This document shows positions 35,329 to 44,881 of a stretch of DNA of 64,000 bases, piece by piece. Each line of letters starts with the position of its first letter. Position 1 is the first letter of the stretch. The position numbers and the translations under genes are program-made. The notes beneath the pieces are model-generated. The model made no database searches and had not been told where the DNA came from. It saw only the letters and a list, made by a program, of their open reading frames with translations. The DNA is taken from positions 1-64,000 of the forward strand of contig JAPSLL010000006.1 in assembly GCA_031180805.1 (NCBI GenBank), given 5' to 3'. Source of the stretch: Bacillus sp. (in: firmicutes) (GTDB taxonomy: Bacteria; Bacillota; Bacilli; Bacillales; Bacillaceae).

Positions 35329-36399
35329 TTAGTTAACTTCAACGATCCAATTAAATAAATCCTCATGTTTACCTGTTTGGATCCCTGTTAATGTATCGTA
35401 TAATTTTTTTGAAAGTTCACCAGTATTACCATTATTAAGAACCATTTTTTCATCATTATAGAAAAATTCACCGATTGGCGAAATAACGGCAGCTGTCCCT
35501 GTTCCAAATGCTTCTTGAAGGAGGCCATCTTTATAAGCCTGATAAACTTCTTCCATCGAAATTCTTTTCTCACTAACAGGAATACCCCAATGTTTTAAGA
35601 GGTGAATGATTGAGTTTCTTGTTACACCCTCTAAAATGCTACCGTTAAGAGCTGGTGTTACGACTTCCCCGTTGATTTTGAAGAAAATATTCATACTGCC
35701 GACTTCTTCGATGTATTTTTTCTCAAGTCCATCTAACCAAAGAACTTGTGAATATCCATTCTTTTCTGCATTTTCCTGTGCCTTTAAGCTTGCTGCATAG
35801 TTAGCACCTGTTTTTGCTGTACCAGTTCCACCTTTAACGGCACGAACATAATTGTCCTCAACATAAATTTTTACAGGCTTAATACCTTCTTTATAATAAG
35901 AACCTACCGGTGAAAGAATAATCATAAATCGATAATATTTAGATGGAGCAACGCCGAGATAATATTCAGTAGGTATAATAAATGGACGAATGTAAAGGGA
36001 TGTTCCAGGTGCACTTGGAATCCAATCCTTTTCAATTGAAACTAATTGCTTTAATGCCTCTGCTGCAAACTCTTCATCAATATGTGGAATACAGAGGCGA
36101 TCATTTGATAAGTTTAACCGTTGAAAGTTTTTGTCAGGTCTAAATAAGAAAATTTTATCCTCTTTCGTACGGTATGCTTTTAAACCTTCAAAAACCGTTT
36201 GCCCATAATGGAACACCATTGTTGATGGATAAAGACTAATAGGCTCATAAGGAACAATTCGTGGATCATACCAGCCTTTTTCCTCACTATAGTCCATTAC
36301 AAACATGTGATCTGTAAATACACGTCCGAACTCTAAAGATGATGGATTCGGTTTTTCTTTTCTAGTTGTACTTAGGGTAATGTTGATCTTATTTGTCAT
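35329..36399 (-). CDS. ilvE: Branched-chain amino-acid aminotransferase
   Basis: Last step of Val, Leu and Ile synthesis and the first of their breakdown. 356 residues, fold type IV. Visible parts are FHYGQTVFEGLKAYRT, RLNLSNDRLCIP, the PLP lysine region TAKTGANYAASLKAQENA, QVLWLDGLEKKYIEEVGSMN and EGVTRNSIIHLLKHWG. It is close to B. subtilis YbgE/YwaA. GGGAGAG lies ahead of the ATG. It is alone, not in the ilv-leu operon, and no T-box was found upstream. Confidence 0.94.
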   Translation of the reverse strand: MTNKINITLSTTRKEKPNPSSLEFGRVFTDHMFVMDYSEEKGWYDPRIVPYEPISLYPSTMVFHYGQTVFEGLKAYRTKEDKIFLFRPDKNFQRLNLSNDRLCIPHIDEEFAAEALKQLVSIEKDWIPSAPGTSLYIRPFIIPTEYYLGVAPSKYYRFMIILSPVGSYYKEGIKPVKIYVEDNYVRAVKGGTGTAKTGANYAASLKAQENAEKNGYSQVLWLDGLEKKYIEEVGSMNIFFKINGEVVTPALNGSILEGVTRNSIIHLLKHWGIPVSEKRISMEEVYQAYKDGLLQEAFGTGTAAVISPIGEFFYNDEKMVLNNGNTGELSKKLYDTLTGIQTGKHEDLFNWIVEVN

Positions 36400-36419
36400 A
36401 GCTAACTCTCCCAGTTCAA

Positions 36420-37060
36420 AATAAAATTAAACTTAGCTATTATCGAAATAATAACCTTCTTCTGATAACGAAATATCTGTTAACCTATTTTATAACTTTT
36501 CTCATATAATTAACAACTGTTTTTCGACAAAAGATTCAAAATAATCTATAAAAATAAAAAATGAGTTAATCGTAAACTATTTATGTATCATTTTTCTTGT
36601 GGAAATTCATTTTCATTTAATTTTGTTTAGAAGTAGTCTATATTTATTAAATTTTCATTATACTCAACTAATAGTTTTCCAAATTGAGGAATTTCATTAT
36701 TAAATATCTATAATTCATAATGCTTATCTTGAGTCCCCATTCTAACTGTTTCCATTGTTGTTTGTCCAGTAAAGCAACTATTTATCCTCTATTAGAATAT
36801 CAGCACCATTCATTTCAAGCTTTATTATCATTAGTATCAAAATGAATCGATATTAATACATATAATTTTAATCTGCTTTCTATAATTTTCTTCTCTGTTT
36901 ACTTTTTAATTGAAATATTCGATATCTCATCATGTGTAACTAAAGGAAGGAATAAATATAAGAGTGGTAAATGTTTGATATAAGTATGTGACATCTATTG
37001 CAGTATAATAAAAAGAAACAGTATATACTACTGCCTCTTAATGTGTGGATTTTTCAGTTT
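36420..37060. other. Gene-poor gap between ilvE and HMA-like gene
   Basis: About 640 nt of AT-rich DNA. The only interpretable part is a decayed copy of the neighbouring 69-aa gene at 36627-36755. A short open frame ending MNGADILIEDK at about 36780-36813 is too short to call. Confidence 0.4.
36627..36755 (-). pseudogene. Decayed relative of the 69-aa HMA-like gene
   Basis: Reverse-strand reading METVRMGTQDKHYEL, TAG, IFNNEIPQFGKLLVEYNENLIN then stop. The segment LLVEYNENLIN matches DLKVEYNEDLIN of the intact protein encoded 300 nt away on the same strand, with similar spacing from the start. One in-frame TAG and the early end show decay. The alignment is short, so this is tentative. Confidence 0.4.
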
Positions 37061-37065
37061 ATCTT

Positions 37066-37275
37066 TCACCGCTGATTAATTGTTATCCCTTTACTTTTGA
37101 GCGTATCTATAACGATTGCTTCATTTATTAGATCTTCATTGTATTCAACCTTTAAATCTCCATCATTTACATCAATTAACGCTCTTTCAATACCATCGAT
37201 GGTTAAGAGGAATTTTTCAAGTTCACGGTAATTGTCTTTGTTTTCATTATGTAATGTAAATGTTGTTGTTTTCAT
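37066..37275 (-). CDS. HMA-like small protein lacking the CxxC site, 69 aa
   Basis: MKTTTFTLHNENKDNYRELE followed by FLLTIDGIERALIDVNDGDL, KVEYNEDLINEAIVIDTLKS: the beta-alpha-beta-beta-alpha-beta pattern of copper chaperones, including GIERALIDV and the final helix, but with no cysteines at all. It therefore should not carry metal in the usual way. AGGAGG eight bases before the ATG at 37275 decides the start (the track begins three codons earlier). No metal operon is adjacent. Confidence 0.7.
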   Translation of the reverse strand: MKTTTFTLHNENKDNYRELEKFLLTIDGIERALIDVNDGDLKVEYNEDLINEAIVIDTLKSKGITINQR

Positions 37276-37377
37276 TCTGTTCACCTCCTAACGAATTTCT
37301 TTGTAGTTAGTTTTTGATGTACCGCTGATTTTATCCAAAATTTATTTTTAGAATAGACGTTTAAAGATTTCATGTAA

Positions 37378-37403
37378 AAAAGCATCGAAAATTCGATGCT
37401 TTT
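37378..37403. terminator. Terminator after surface protein gene
   Basis: AAAAGCATCGAA and TTCGATGCTTTT, a 12-bp perfect stem eight nt past the stop codon. Confidence 0.85.
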
Positions 37404-37411
37404 CCAAGTAA

Positions 37412-39511
37412 TTAATTTTGATTCGTTTTGTTTTTTCTTAAAGCGAAAATAAAGCCAATCGCAATGATTAAAGAACCAATAAGTAATAAATTGCTATTCA
37501 TCGTAGCCGTATTAGGTAATTTATTGCCTTCGTTTTTTTCTTCATTAGAATCAGAATTTATTTTATTTGTAGCAAGCTCATATTTAGTATCACTAGTGTT
37601 CTTTTGGACGGATTCATCTTGTGGTTTTTCATCCGTATTTGCTTCAACCTCAGGTTTTGGTTTATTTTCTGGATCTTTTACAGTCGGATCCTTTGAATCA
37701 TCGACAGGTTCTGTTGGAGTCTTATCTGGAATCTCTTGTTCATTATCATTATTGTTATTGTTGCCAGTATCGGTGTTGTTGTCATTATCATTGTCGACTG
37801 GTGGTTTTTCTTCGTTTACAGGGTCTTTTACTTCTATTCCGATTTGATATGCAGCAATCGTTCCAGATACTTCATGTGCTGCTAATAAAATATTTTGACC
37901 TGTTGGGCTTTCATTAGCAGGGATAAATGTTAATCCTTCAGGTGCTACGTCTCCACTTGCTGAAGTAACCTCTTCTTCATCTGTAAAGATTCGACTTGAG
38001 AAATATCGATTAAATGTCGGGCTTTCTGGGTTGCTAATATCATATATCATAATTCCACCGATTCTTTCTAAGCCGATAAATGCATAATTTCCACCTTGAA
38101 TATTAGCTACCGTAACTGTTTCAGGCTCTGGACCTTTGTCATCACTTCTGTTATCAAATTCATTTTCTGTATTACTTGCATTAAAATGTGCTTCAGAATA
38201 AACGTTTTTAGTGATTTCTTCAAAATCGGCACCACTATCATATGTTTGTTCTAAAGTATTTGCATCCCATATTGAAAATGAACGTGCACCATAGCCATAT
38301 ATAGCTTCGTATTTTCCTTCTTGATTCATAGGAGCAGAAGTAGTAGTCGTTAATCTTCCAAGCTGTTCATCCTCAAATAAACCATTTGTAACCATTTGAT
38401 CTAGCTCTTCTTGAGAATACCCTTCAAAGAGATCTGCATTTAAATCATAGTTGTCTGCTAAATCTCCAACTCTTGCTTCTTCAGAAAAACCGTCATAGTC
38501 TTGTGCGTCACCCTCATTTGCAGTTAAAATATATGACTTTCCATTAACAGAATAAGTCGCCATTCCATCTGGCATGTACATCGATAACACAGGCCAATTA
38601 CGGATATTAATTGCATCATCCTTATTAGATGCATCTAATTTATTTTTTTCGATAGAATAATCTTTATAACCAAGACTTTTAACCGCAACAAATTGTTTAG
38701 AATCTAAATCTAACTTAGCAATTGCGTTATTTTCTTGTAAAGATACATATGCATATTGATCATTATCATCAACAACAATGTATTCAGGCTCAAGATTTTG
38801 CTGTGCTGTACTTTCAGCATGCACCAGACGGACATCCTCATCGATAATGTCATCCGCAAAGTGAACATTTGTTACAGCTTCACCATTAATGCTTTTAGGA
38901 CCTGCTGAAACATCAATGATGCTTACAGTGCCTTCGGGATTTACTGTATAAGCATCATTTGGTTCACCTTCATTTGCAACTAATACTTTGGAACCATCTT
39001 TTGTAAAGGTTAACATATCTGGCAATGAACCTACTTGTACATGTGAAAGATACGCTCCATCTGTTGAAAAGAACACAACATAACCAGGATCTACCTTATC
39101 TTTTGCTGGTGCAGCAACTGCAATATATCCACCATCAGGATGGATTGCGACACTTGTTACATCAGATGCTTCAACATCTAAATCTGCTAATGTAATCTGC
39201 TTAATTCGCGGGATATTCTGCTCACCTTTTTCCAAAACAGATAAATCAATAATATCTAATGCTTTTGCTGAACCGTTAACAGAAAAGGCATGATGGGATT
39301 TCGGATCATAAGCTACAATTTCTGTACCTCCCTCATCAATTCCTGCTCCACTAGAATAACGGCCAAGTAATTCCACATGGAGAGCTTTATCAGGATCATA
39401 TTGATAGGTTGTCAATTGTTCAGCAGCACGGCTATGTATTGGTGAAAATAATAAGGTGCATGTCGCTGCAGTAATGACTGACTTTGTAAAAATGTGATGA
39501 AATTTCGACAT
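37412..39511 (-). CDS. Wall-anchored choice-of-anchor I family protein (LPNTA)
   Basis: 699 residues. Signal peptide to about 29 (FTKSVITAATCTLLFSPIHS), then a seven-bladed propeller-like choice-of-anchor I domain (about 35-560; VTSVAIHPDGGYIAVAAPAK, YILTANEGDAQDYDGFSEEA, FIGLERIGGIMIYDISNPES). This is followed by an Asp/Asn/Thr-rich spacer (about 575-640) and a sorting signal: LPNTA near 665, a hydrophobic helix and KNKTNQN. LPNTA is a class D-type sortase substrate rather than the common LPxTG. The catalytic activity is uncertain; relatives are annotated near alkaline phosphatases. A strong Pho-type promoter lies upstream. Confidence 0.88.
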   Translation of the reverse strand: MSKFHHIFTKSVITAATCTLLFSPIHSRAAEQLTTYQYDPDKALHVELLGRYSSGAGIDEGGTEIVAYDPKSHHAFSVNGSAKALDIIDLSVLEKGEQNIPRIKQITLADLDVEASDVTSVAIHPDGGYIAVAAPAKDKVDPGYVVFFSTDGAYLSHVQVGSLPDMLTFTKDGSKVLVANEGEPNDAYTVNPEGTVSIIDVSAGPKSINGEAVTNVHFADDIIDEDVRLVHAESTAQQNLEPEYIVVDDNDQYAYVSLQENNAIAKLDLDSKQFVAVKSLGYKDYSIEKNKLDASNKDDAINIRNWPVLSMYMPDGMATYSVNGKSYILTANEGDAQDYDGFSEEARVGDLADNYDLNADLFEGYSQEELDQMVTNGLFEDEQLGRLTTTTSAPMNQEGKYEAIYGYGARSFSIWDANTLEQTYDSGADFEEITKNVYSEAHFNASNTENEFDNRSDDKGPEPETVTVANIQGGNYAFIGLERIGGIMIYDISNPESPTFNRYFSSRIFTDEEEVTSASGDVAPEGLTFIPANESPTGQNILLAAHEVSGTIAAYQIGIEVKDPVNEEKPPVDNDNDNNTDTGNNNNNDNEQEIPDKTPTEPVDDSKDPTVKDPENKPKPEVEANTDEKPQDESVQKNTSDTKYELATNKINSDSNEEKNEGNKLPNTATMNSNLLLIGSLIIAIGFIFALRKNKTNQN

Positions 39512-39551
39512 TTTATCCTCCTAATTATAAAGTATAGTACGACATACTCAT

Positions 39552-39603
39552 TTTATAGGAGTGATATAAAGTTAATTTAAAAGTTTTGTAATGTTTATGT
39601 AAA
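39552..39603 (-). promoter_or_regulatory. Pho box promoter: four TTHAYA-like repeats plus -10
   Basis: On the minus strand TTTACA, ATTACA, TTTAAA and TTTATA begin at 39603, 39592, 39581 and 39570, exactly 11 nt apart with 5-nt spacers. TATAAA (39552-39557) follows seven nt after the last. This puts the repeats at about -20 to -58, the layout of PhoP-activated promoters of Bacillus. Confidence 0.78.
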
Positions 39604-39737
39604 TTTTGTCTATTTTTAGTGAAAAAGCAAGGTTTTATTTTCCTACAATTGAACCATATCGACAAGCATTTCCTTAATATTGCATTTTTCATCAAACGTT
39701 TGTTTAAAAGTAAACCGTAGATTAGTCGAAAACTAAA

Positions 39738-39763
39738 AAGGACCTCATGATTCAGAAGTCCTT
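39738..39763 (-). terminator. Terminator of GNAT gene
   Basis: AAGGAC and GTCCTT with an inner TC/GA pair, followed by TTT on the minus strand. Confidence 0.6.
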
Positions 39764-39817
39764 CCTTTCTTATGTATTTTATTGAATAGTAACATAATAA
39801 TGATATTGTTTTCCAAA

Positions 39818-40261
39818 TCAAGCTAACTGCAATTGATATCGATAAAATTGTGATTCACGACTAAAACCAAATTTCTCGTATACTCGCTGTGCTTTGTTAT
39901 TATCAAATGCAGTGCTTAGTTCAATCCGAATCGCTCCAGTTTCTATCGCAAACTCCTTTGCCTTTTGTAATAAATTTGTAGCAATTCCTTGATTTCTACC
40001 TTCGCTTGCAACATATAAATCGTTAAGTATCCATACTTTCTTCATTGAAACTGAGGAAAAGGTTGGATACAGTTGGGTAAAGCCTATAGGTTTTCCGTTG
40101 TTCGTTGCTAAAAATATAATAGAGTCTTTGTTTTGGAAACGTTCCTTGATATACGCTCTAGCTCCATCTATATCTGAAGGTTGTTTGTAAAACATACGAT
40201 ATAAATTAAATAAGTTAGCTACTTCTTCTAGTTCATTTACTGTCGCTTGATTAATGTTCAT
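39818..40261 (-). CDS. GNAT-family N-acetyltransferase
   Basis: 147 residues. The fold shows the acetyl-CoA loop in VASEGRNQGIATNLLQKAKE (a Q/RxxGxG/A-type motif), IIFLATNNGKPIGFTQLYP and the closing ELSTAFDNNKAQRVYEKFGF. The track ORF is 58 codons too long at the 5' end and runs into the next gene; GGGGGAA precedes the ATG at 40261. Substrate unknown. It may be transcribed together with the hydrolase immediately upstream. Confidence 0.9.
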   Translation of the reverse strand: MNINQATVNELEEVANLFNLYRMFYKQPSDIDGARAYIKERFQNKDSIIFLATNNGKPIGFTQLYPTFSSVSMKKVWILNDLYVASEGRNQGIATNLLQKAKEFAIETGAIRIELSTAFDNNKAQRVYEKFGFSRESQFYRYQLQLA

Positions 40262-40415
40262 GTTTGTTCCCCCGTTATTTCGTAGTTTAATAAGAGTTCT
40301 TACTAATTGTCTGTTATATTCGTTCCGTTTTAAAATTCTTAAAAGTCGGAATGAAAATTTACATACACTCCTATTCTCTTTTCCAAGGAGTAGGAACAAC
40401 AATTTTGTAGAGATA

Positions 40416-41216
40416 TTAAACAATTTCCCGTTCAATTTTCGTTATAAAATGAGATGAAAGCTCTGTCTCTTCAAGCCAATTCTCGATGATTTCACGGAAC
40501 AATGTTGGATTCGCTAACGAAACGCCATGTCCAACTTTTTTGATGACAATTCCTTGGCAAAGCTGGTTCGCTAACACAAGATCAGTTGCTGATTTTTTCA
40601 TAATTGAATTTTCTTTTTCGCCAACTGTAACTAATATGTTGACATTCGCATATTGAAATTGATTCGGGATTGTAAAGGACATGTTCTCTGTTAAAATTCG
40701 TATAAGCGTTTCTTTTTTCATTTCACAGCTTTCTTTATAATAAATGGGAAAATCATCACGATGAATAAAAAGAGTTTTTGCTTGAATGCTAGAAAAGGTC
40801 TTATTTTTAATTAGTGGATACGATAATTTCAAGAAAAACTTAATATAATAGCTAGAAAATGTAATAGGTCTAACAAGGGCGCTATTTATCATTGCATAAT
40901 CAATTATCTCAGGTTTCATGCTAATCATTTGAACGACGATTTGTGCACCTAGTGAAAATCCTATTAAAATGACTTTTTTACCTTTTGCTTTCTTTTCAAG
41001 GGTTTCTAGTAATAGATGAGCGCTGCCTTTAATTGAAAACACTCCACACTCTCTACTTCCTCCCTGCTCTGGCAAATCTGGAACAAGGCAATGAAAATGT
41101 TGAAAATCCTTTATTTGATTTTTCCACATCCAACCGCTTACCCCACCTCCATGAAGGAACATGATTACAAGCTTAGAGTTTATATTCCCTGATTCCTGTA
41201 TATATATCGTCAACAC
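40416..41216 (-). CDS. Alpha/beta hydrolase
   Basis: 266 residues. The oxyanion loop is FLHGGGVSGWMWKNQI, the nucleophile elbow is GFSLGAQIV (Ser), and the triad His is in KVGHGVSLANPTLF, with the acid probably in VTVGEKEN/STDLV. It is the MenH/YcjY kind of general hydrolase; no substrate can be named. The start is weak: the track uses a GTG at 41216, but the TTG at 41213 has better distance to AGAGG. The gene is followed by the GNAT gene on the same strand. Confidence 0.85.
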   Translation of the reverse strand: MLTIYIQESGNINSKLVIMFLHGGGVSGWMWKNQIKDFQHFHCLVPDLPEQGGSRECGVFSIKGSAHLLLETLEKKAKGKKVILIGFSLGAQIVVQMISMKPEIIDYAMINSALVRPITFSSYYIKFFLKLSYPLIKNKTFSSIQAKTLFIHRDDFPIYYKESCEMKKETLIRILTENMSFTIPNQFQYANVNILVTVGEKENSIMKKSATDLVLANQLCQGIVIKKVGHGVSLANPTLFREIIENWLEETELSSHFITKIEREIV

Positions 41217-41329
41217 CGCCTCTTTATCATACTAGCATTACGAAAAAGCTTAAACTATTATCTTTTGTTCATATGATGTTATAAATCTTGATATAATCTA
41301 GTTAATGTAACTACAAAGTAGGTGACCTG

Positions 41330-41920
41330 ATGAAAAAAAGTACTGGATATGCAATTTTATGTTCTCAAATCATATTCTTCCTCTTATTACCGTTCTGGTT
41401 AAAATTAACAGATTATCTTCATATAGCTGTAGTTGGAGTAGTGTGGTTTATCCTGACTGCGAGCTGTTTGTTTATCGTTTATTTCATTTCAAAGCAAACG
41501 ATTAAAATTACTAAACTTATGTTACACATCGTTTTTAGCCTCTACTCTTTCAGTCTAGTCATTTTATTATATGTACGACCAGGTGGGCAAAACGATGGAG
41601 CAATAAATCTTGAACCATTTAAAACAATACGCTTCTTTTTATCAGGAAATGTTGACCCATTGATCGCATTTTATAATTTAGTTGCTAATATTATCTTGTT
41701 TATTCCATTCGGGATCTATTATACATATTGTAAAACGAATCCTTCGTGGAAAAAGCTACTACCTTTTGCGATATGTTCGATCAGTTTAATTGAACTAACT
41801 CAATACTTAACAAAACGGGGAAGTTTAGATATTGATGATTTGATCCTAAATGTATTAGGTGTTTTGCTTGGTTTTTTCATTACACCATTGTTTCAAAAAG
41901 TAATTGTCGTTAAAAGCTAA
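41330..41920 (+). CDS. VanZ-family membrane protein
   Basis: 196 residues, about five helices. The VanZ core is visible: NLVANIILFIPFGIYYTYC, IELTQYLTKRGSLDIDDLIL and NVLGVLLGFFI, with the conserved Glu-Leu-Thr-Gln and Asp-x-Asp-Asp. VanZ lowers teicoplanin sensitivity in enterococci, but most members have no proven role. GTAGGTGA lies ahead of the ATG. It is divergent from the hydrolase gene. Confidence 0.9.
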   Translation: MKKSTGYAILCSQIIFFLLLPFWLKLTDYLHIAVVGVVWFILTASCLFIVYFISKQTIKITKLMLHIVFSLYSFSLVILLYVRPGGQNDGAINLEPFKTIRFFLSGNVDPLIAFYNLVANIILFIPFGIYYTYCKTNPSWKKLLPFAICSISLIELTQYLTKRGSLDIDDLILNVLGVLLGFFITPLFQKVIVVKS

Positions 41921-41939
41921 TAATAGCACAATATTCTTT

Positions 41940-41977
41940 GTTAAAAACGGTATCTAATCCAAAGAACCGTTTTTAAC
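41940..41977. terminator. Bidirectional terminator between vanZ-type gene and aminotransferase
   Basis: GTTAAAAACGGT and ACCGTTTTTAAC, a 12-bp perfect stem around 14 nt. Confidence 0.8.
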
Positions 41978-41997
41978 TTACCATTTACAGCATTCTT

Positions 41998-43193
41998 TTA
42001 ATAATTTACATCAGATTCATTTCCTTTCTTCAAAACACCAGAAGTTTTTATTGATTTCACAACTTCTTTTAGCTTGTCCTTATCTTCAACTAAAGCAATT
42101 CGAACATATCCTTCCCCAGTTGGACCAAATGCATGGCCAGGGACAACAACTACACTCGCTTTTTCGATTAATGCATATGTAAATTCAGAAGATGAGTATC
42201 CTTCTGGAACTTGAGCCCAGACAAACATCCCTGCATCTGGCTTATCAATCCTCCATCCGATAGCATTTAACCCGTCTACTAATACATCTCTTCGTGCCTC
42301 ATATATTTTCCGATTGATCTCACAGAAGGATGAACCTTGTTTAAGCGCTTTGATTGCAGCTTTTTGAATCGGAAAAAATACACCATAATCTAAATTACTT
42401 TTCAGCTGATGCATTGCTTTAATGATCTCTTTGTTCCCAGCTAAGTATCCAATTCGACTTCCTGCCAAATTATAGTTTTTCGAAAAGGAGGACATTTCAA
42501 CACCAACTTCCATTGCACCTTCAACGGAAAGGAAGCTATTTGGTTTTTTTCCTTCATAATAAAGCTCTGAGTAGGCAAAATCATGTAGTACGATGATTTC
42601 ATATTTTTTTGCAAATGCGACAACCTCTGTAAAAAATTCTTTATTTGCTAGAGCTGGAACAGGATTTCCCGGAAAGTTTAAAAACATTATTTTTGCTTGT
42701 GATGCAATTGCTTCAGGAATAGCTGATAAATCAGGAAGAAAATGATTCTCTTTTTTTAACGGCATATAATATGGTGTTGCTCCAGCCATTTCTATCCCAA
42801 CTGTATAGGCGGTATAACCAGGGTCAGGTACTAAAACGAGGTCACCACTATTTGCAAAAACCATCGGGAAATGGACGAGTCCATCTTGTGAGCCCATTAG
42901 TAGTAACACTTCATCATCGGCTTCAATTTTCACATTATAATTTTGATCGTAAAAGGAAGCAACAGTCTCATTAAATTCAGACGAACCAGTCATCGAATAA
43001 CCGTACTGGTCATCGTGTAAAACCTCACTCGCTAAAGTATCCTTAATAAAAGAAGGCGGGGCTAAATCAGGACTTCCAATACTTAAGTCAATCAATGTAG
43101 CTCCCTCTTTTAGCTTTTTCTTTTTATATTCAGCAAGCTCGCTAAATATCGATGTCTGAAATGATCCATTCGCTTTGATTGTCTTACCCTCAT
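41998..43193 (-). CDS. Class I/II aminotransferase with frameshifted 5' end
   Basis: The ORF-track protein (365 aa) starts at an internal TTG and lacks the usual N-terminal 30 residues. They are present just upstream in two frames: MRVRQSKRMDHF from the ATG at 43193 (GGGGG site ahead), then QTSIFSELAEYKKKKLKEG in the main frame. The join falls on CATTTCAG, where one missing T would explain the shift. The body is a PLP enzyme of the PatA/LL-DAP aminotransferase group: IDLSIGSPDL, LNFPGNPVPA, and SSFSKNYNLAGSRIGYLAGN with the PLP Lys. Either the gene is newly damaged or the base is a consensus error. Confidence 0.85.
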
Positions 43194-43431
43194 GTAAAAA
43201 ACCCCCACTACTTCAACTATTAATATTTTCATATAATTATATTTTTTCTGAAAATAAGTGTAACATATTTTCCCTATTCTCAAAATAATATTTTGGGATT
43301 GTTGTGACCTAGCCAAACTAAACTGTTCCTTTATCTAATGATTTTTTAAGTGATGGAGAAGTAGGAGTTTATTAGAGTATCATGTAGGAGTATAAAATGA
43401 TGAGGTTCTGCAAGGGTTTTCTAGTATATAA

Positions 43432-43474
43432 AAAAATAGTTGGCCCCTACATTTTGTAGAAACCAACTATTTTT
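43432..43474 (-). terminator. Terminator of DUF4317 gene
   Basis: AAAAATAGTTGG and CCAACTATTTTT with an inner CTACA/TGTAG pair. Confidence 0.85.
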
Positions 43475-43517
43475 ATAAATCTATCATCCTGCCAACGATT
43501 CATTTCATGAAAATCAA

Positions 43518-44681
43518 TTAGAGCGTCTCTGTTTCAAGTTTAAATCCTTCTACAACGACATCTTCTTCAATTTCTAACAGCAGGCAACGCTTCCCTTGAT
43601 ACATAATATATTTTACATTCTTAAGGTCTTTCGGGTTAATTGATAGATTTGCTAATTTCGTATTAATTTTAATTGATTTTGGAACTAGGTTGCTTGCTTT
43701 AAATTCGTGCTTTTCATCATCGATAATTTCTTTGAATGCATGTTCCACCTTTGCTGCATCCATATTTTCTACTCCACTTACTTGTAGGATTCGTCCTACG
43801 TCTTCATAATCCAACATTGGTGGCTCATCATTTTCTTCGTCCTCTTCATTCTCTTGAACCATTTTATCGATTTCCTCATAAACATTAGAAATTACCTTAG
43901 TATCCACTTCTTCACCAATTACTTTTTTTAAGACTTCTTCGAAAATTTCCTTATCTTCGACAGCAGTAATAATTTCTTCACAATTGAGAACCTCTTCTAT
44001 AAATGTCTCATCAGGTTGATTCGCTTTCCCAGCATAATAAAGAATATGGTTCACATCTGCAGAGTTATCGATAAATGCTGGAAACAGAAAACCTGACAAT
44101 GGGGATGCTAGGTTAATAATCGGATCAACGGCATTATTCGGTCTAACTTCCTTTTGAACATAATCAAACAGAAGTGCCTTTTTCGGTTGATCGGTTTTAT
44201 TTAAACTGCAAAGAATGAATTCACTTGAATATACTTCATCATTTCCACCTTCTTCAGATTCCATATCACGTTTCCGTGTTGGTTTGCGGTACTCACCGCG
44301 GATAAACGTCACCATCGTATCAAATTCATAAACAGTGTGTGTAAACATTTTTTCTACGATTTGCAGCATATATTCTTGCCAGTCTTCAGATAATACCTCT
44401 TGTAAGCCGTCATATAGAATTGTTTGCGTGCTATTTTCTACATCTCGTTTAAATTTAAGATTAAATAGTTTAGCATCAAGCTGTCCAGTTAGCACCTTTT
44501 TGAAATTACCTAAAAAAAGTTCCTGTGTTTCCTGCTCTAACATTTGGAACGGAAGACTAAAATGATGATAGATCTCTCCTGTTTCCTTCTTAACATAAAC
44601 ATTGAATATTTCTCGAATTTCCATAAGATGATTATTTAATTTAAATTGTTTGCGTATATTTGCGATGTCTTTTTTATTCAT
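43518..44681 (-). CDS. DUF4317 family protein
   Basis: 387 residues. It opens MNKKDIANIRKQFKLNNHLM and continues IREIFNVYVKKETGEIYHHF, the pattern I know from DUF4317 proteins of Firmicutes. The protein is soluble and acidic, with an EENEEDEENDEPP stretch near 290. A helical middle and a strand-rich end (KYIMYQGKRCLLLEIEEDVV) are visible. No catalytic motif is apparent and the role is unknown. The ATG at 44681 sits behind GGGAG; the track starts three codons earlier at a TTG. Confidence 0.82.
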   Translation of the reverse strand: MNKKDIANIRKQFKLNNHLMEIREIFNVYVKKETGEIYHHFSLPFQMLEQETQELFLGNFKKVLTGQLDAKLFNLKFKRDVENSTQTILYDGLQEVLSEDWQEYMLQIVEKMFTHTVYEFDTMVTFIRGEYRKPTRKRDMESEEGGNDEVYSSEFILCSLNKTDQPKKALLFDYVQKEVRPNNAVDPIINLASPLSGFLFPAFIDNSADVNHILYYAGKANQPDETFIEEVLNCEEIITAVEDKEIFEEVLKKVIGEEVDTKVISNVYEEIDKMVQENEEDEENDEPPMLDYEDVGRILQVSGVENMDAAKVEHAFKEIIDDEKHEFKASNLVPKSIKINTKLANLSINPKDLKNVKYIMYQGKRCLLLEIEEDVVVEGFKLETETL

Positions 44682-44829
44682 AGATTTCAACTCCCAATCC
44701 TGATTATACTGTTATGAAAAGAAAATAGTAATACTTGATATTTTTTCACTTTTCATATCAGGAAGGATTTATTCTGATAAAACCAATATAAGATATCCTT
44801 ATATTTGACTCTCCATTCAAACACAAAAA

Positions 44830-44849
44830 TGCTACCTTAACTGGTAGCA
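44830..44849 (-). terminator. Hairpin after DHFR remnant
   Basis: TGCTACC and GGTAGCA around AGTTAA, followed by TTTTTG on the minus strand. Confidence 0.7.
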
Positions 44850-44881
44850 CTTTGTTGAAATATTCCTAATAGATTTTCAAG

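Noticed and set aside
36420-36760. T-box or other riboswitch upstream of ilvE
   Set aside because: No T-box core (GGTACCGCG-like) or terminator stem found between 36400 and 37060.
37428-37917. 139-aa and 98-aa plus-strand ORFs
   Set aside because: Antisense shadows of the low-complexity spacer of the LPNTA protein.
39525-39821. 98-aa minus-strand ORF
   Set aside because: It runs across the GNAT terminator and the Pho box promoter, has no ribosome site and a low-complexity basic composition; it is a chance frame.
43110-43316. 68-aa minus-strand ORF as a separate gene
   Set aside because: Its residues MRVRQSKRMDHF are the displaced N-terminus of the aminotransferase; the rest is out-of-frame reading.
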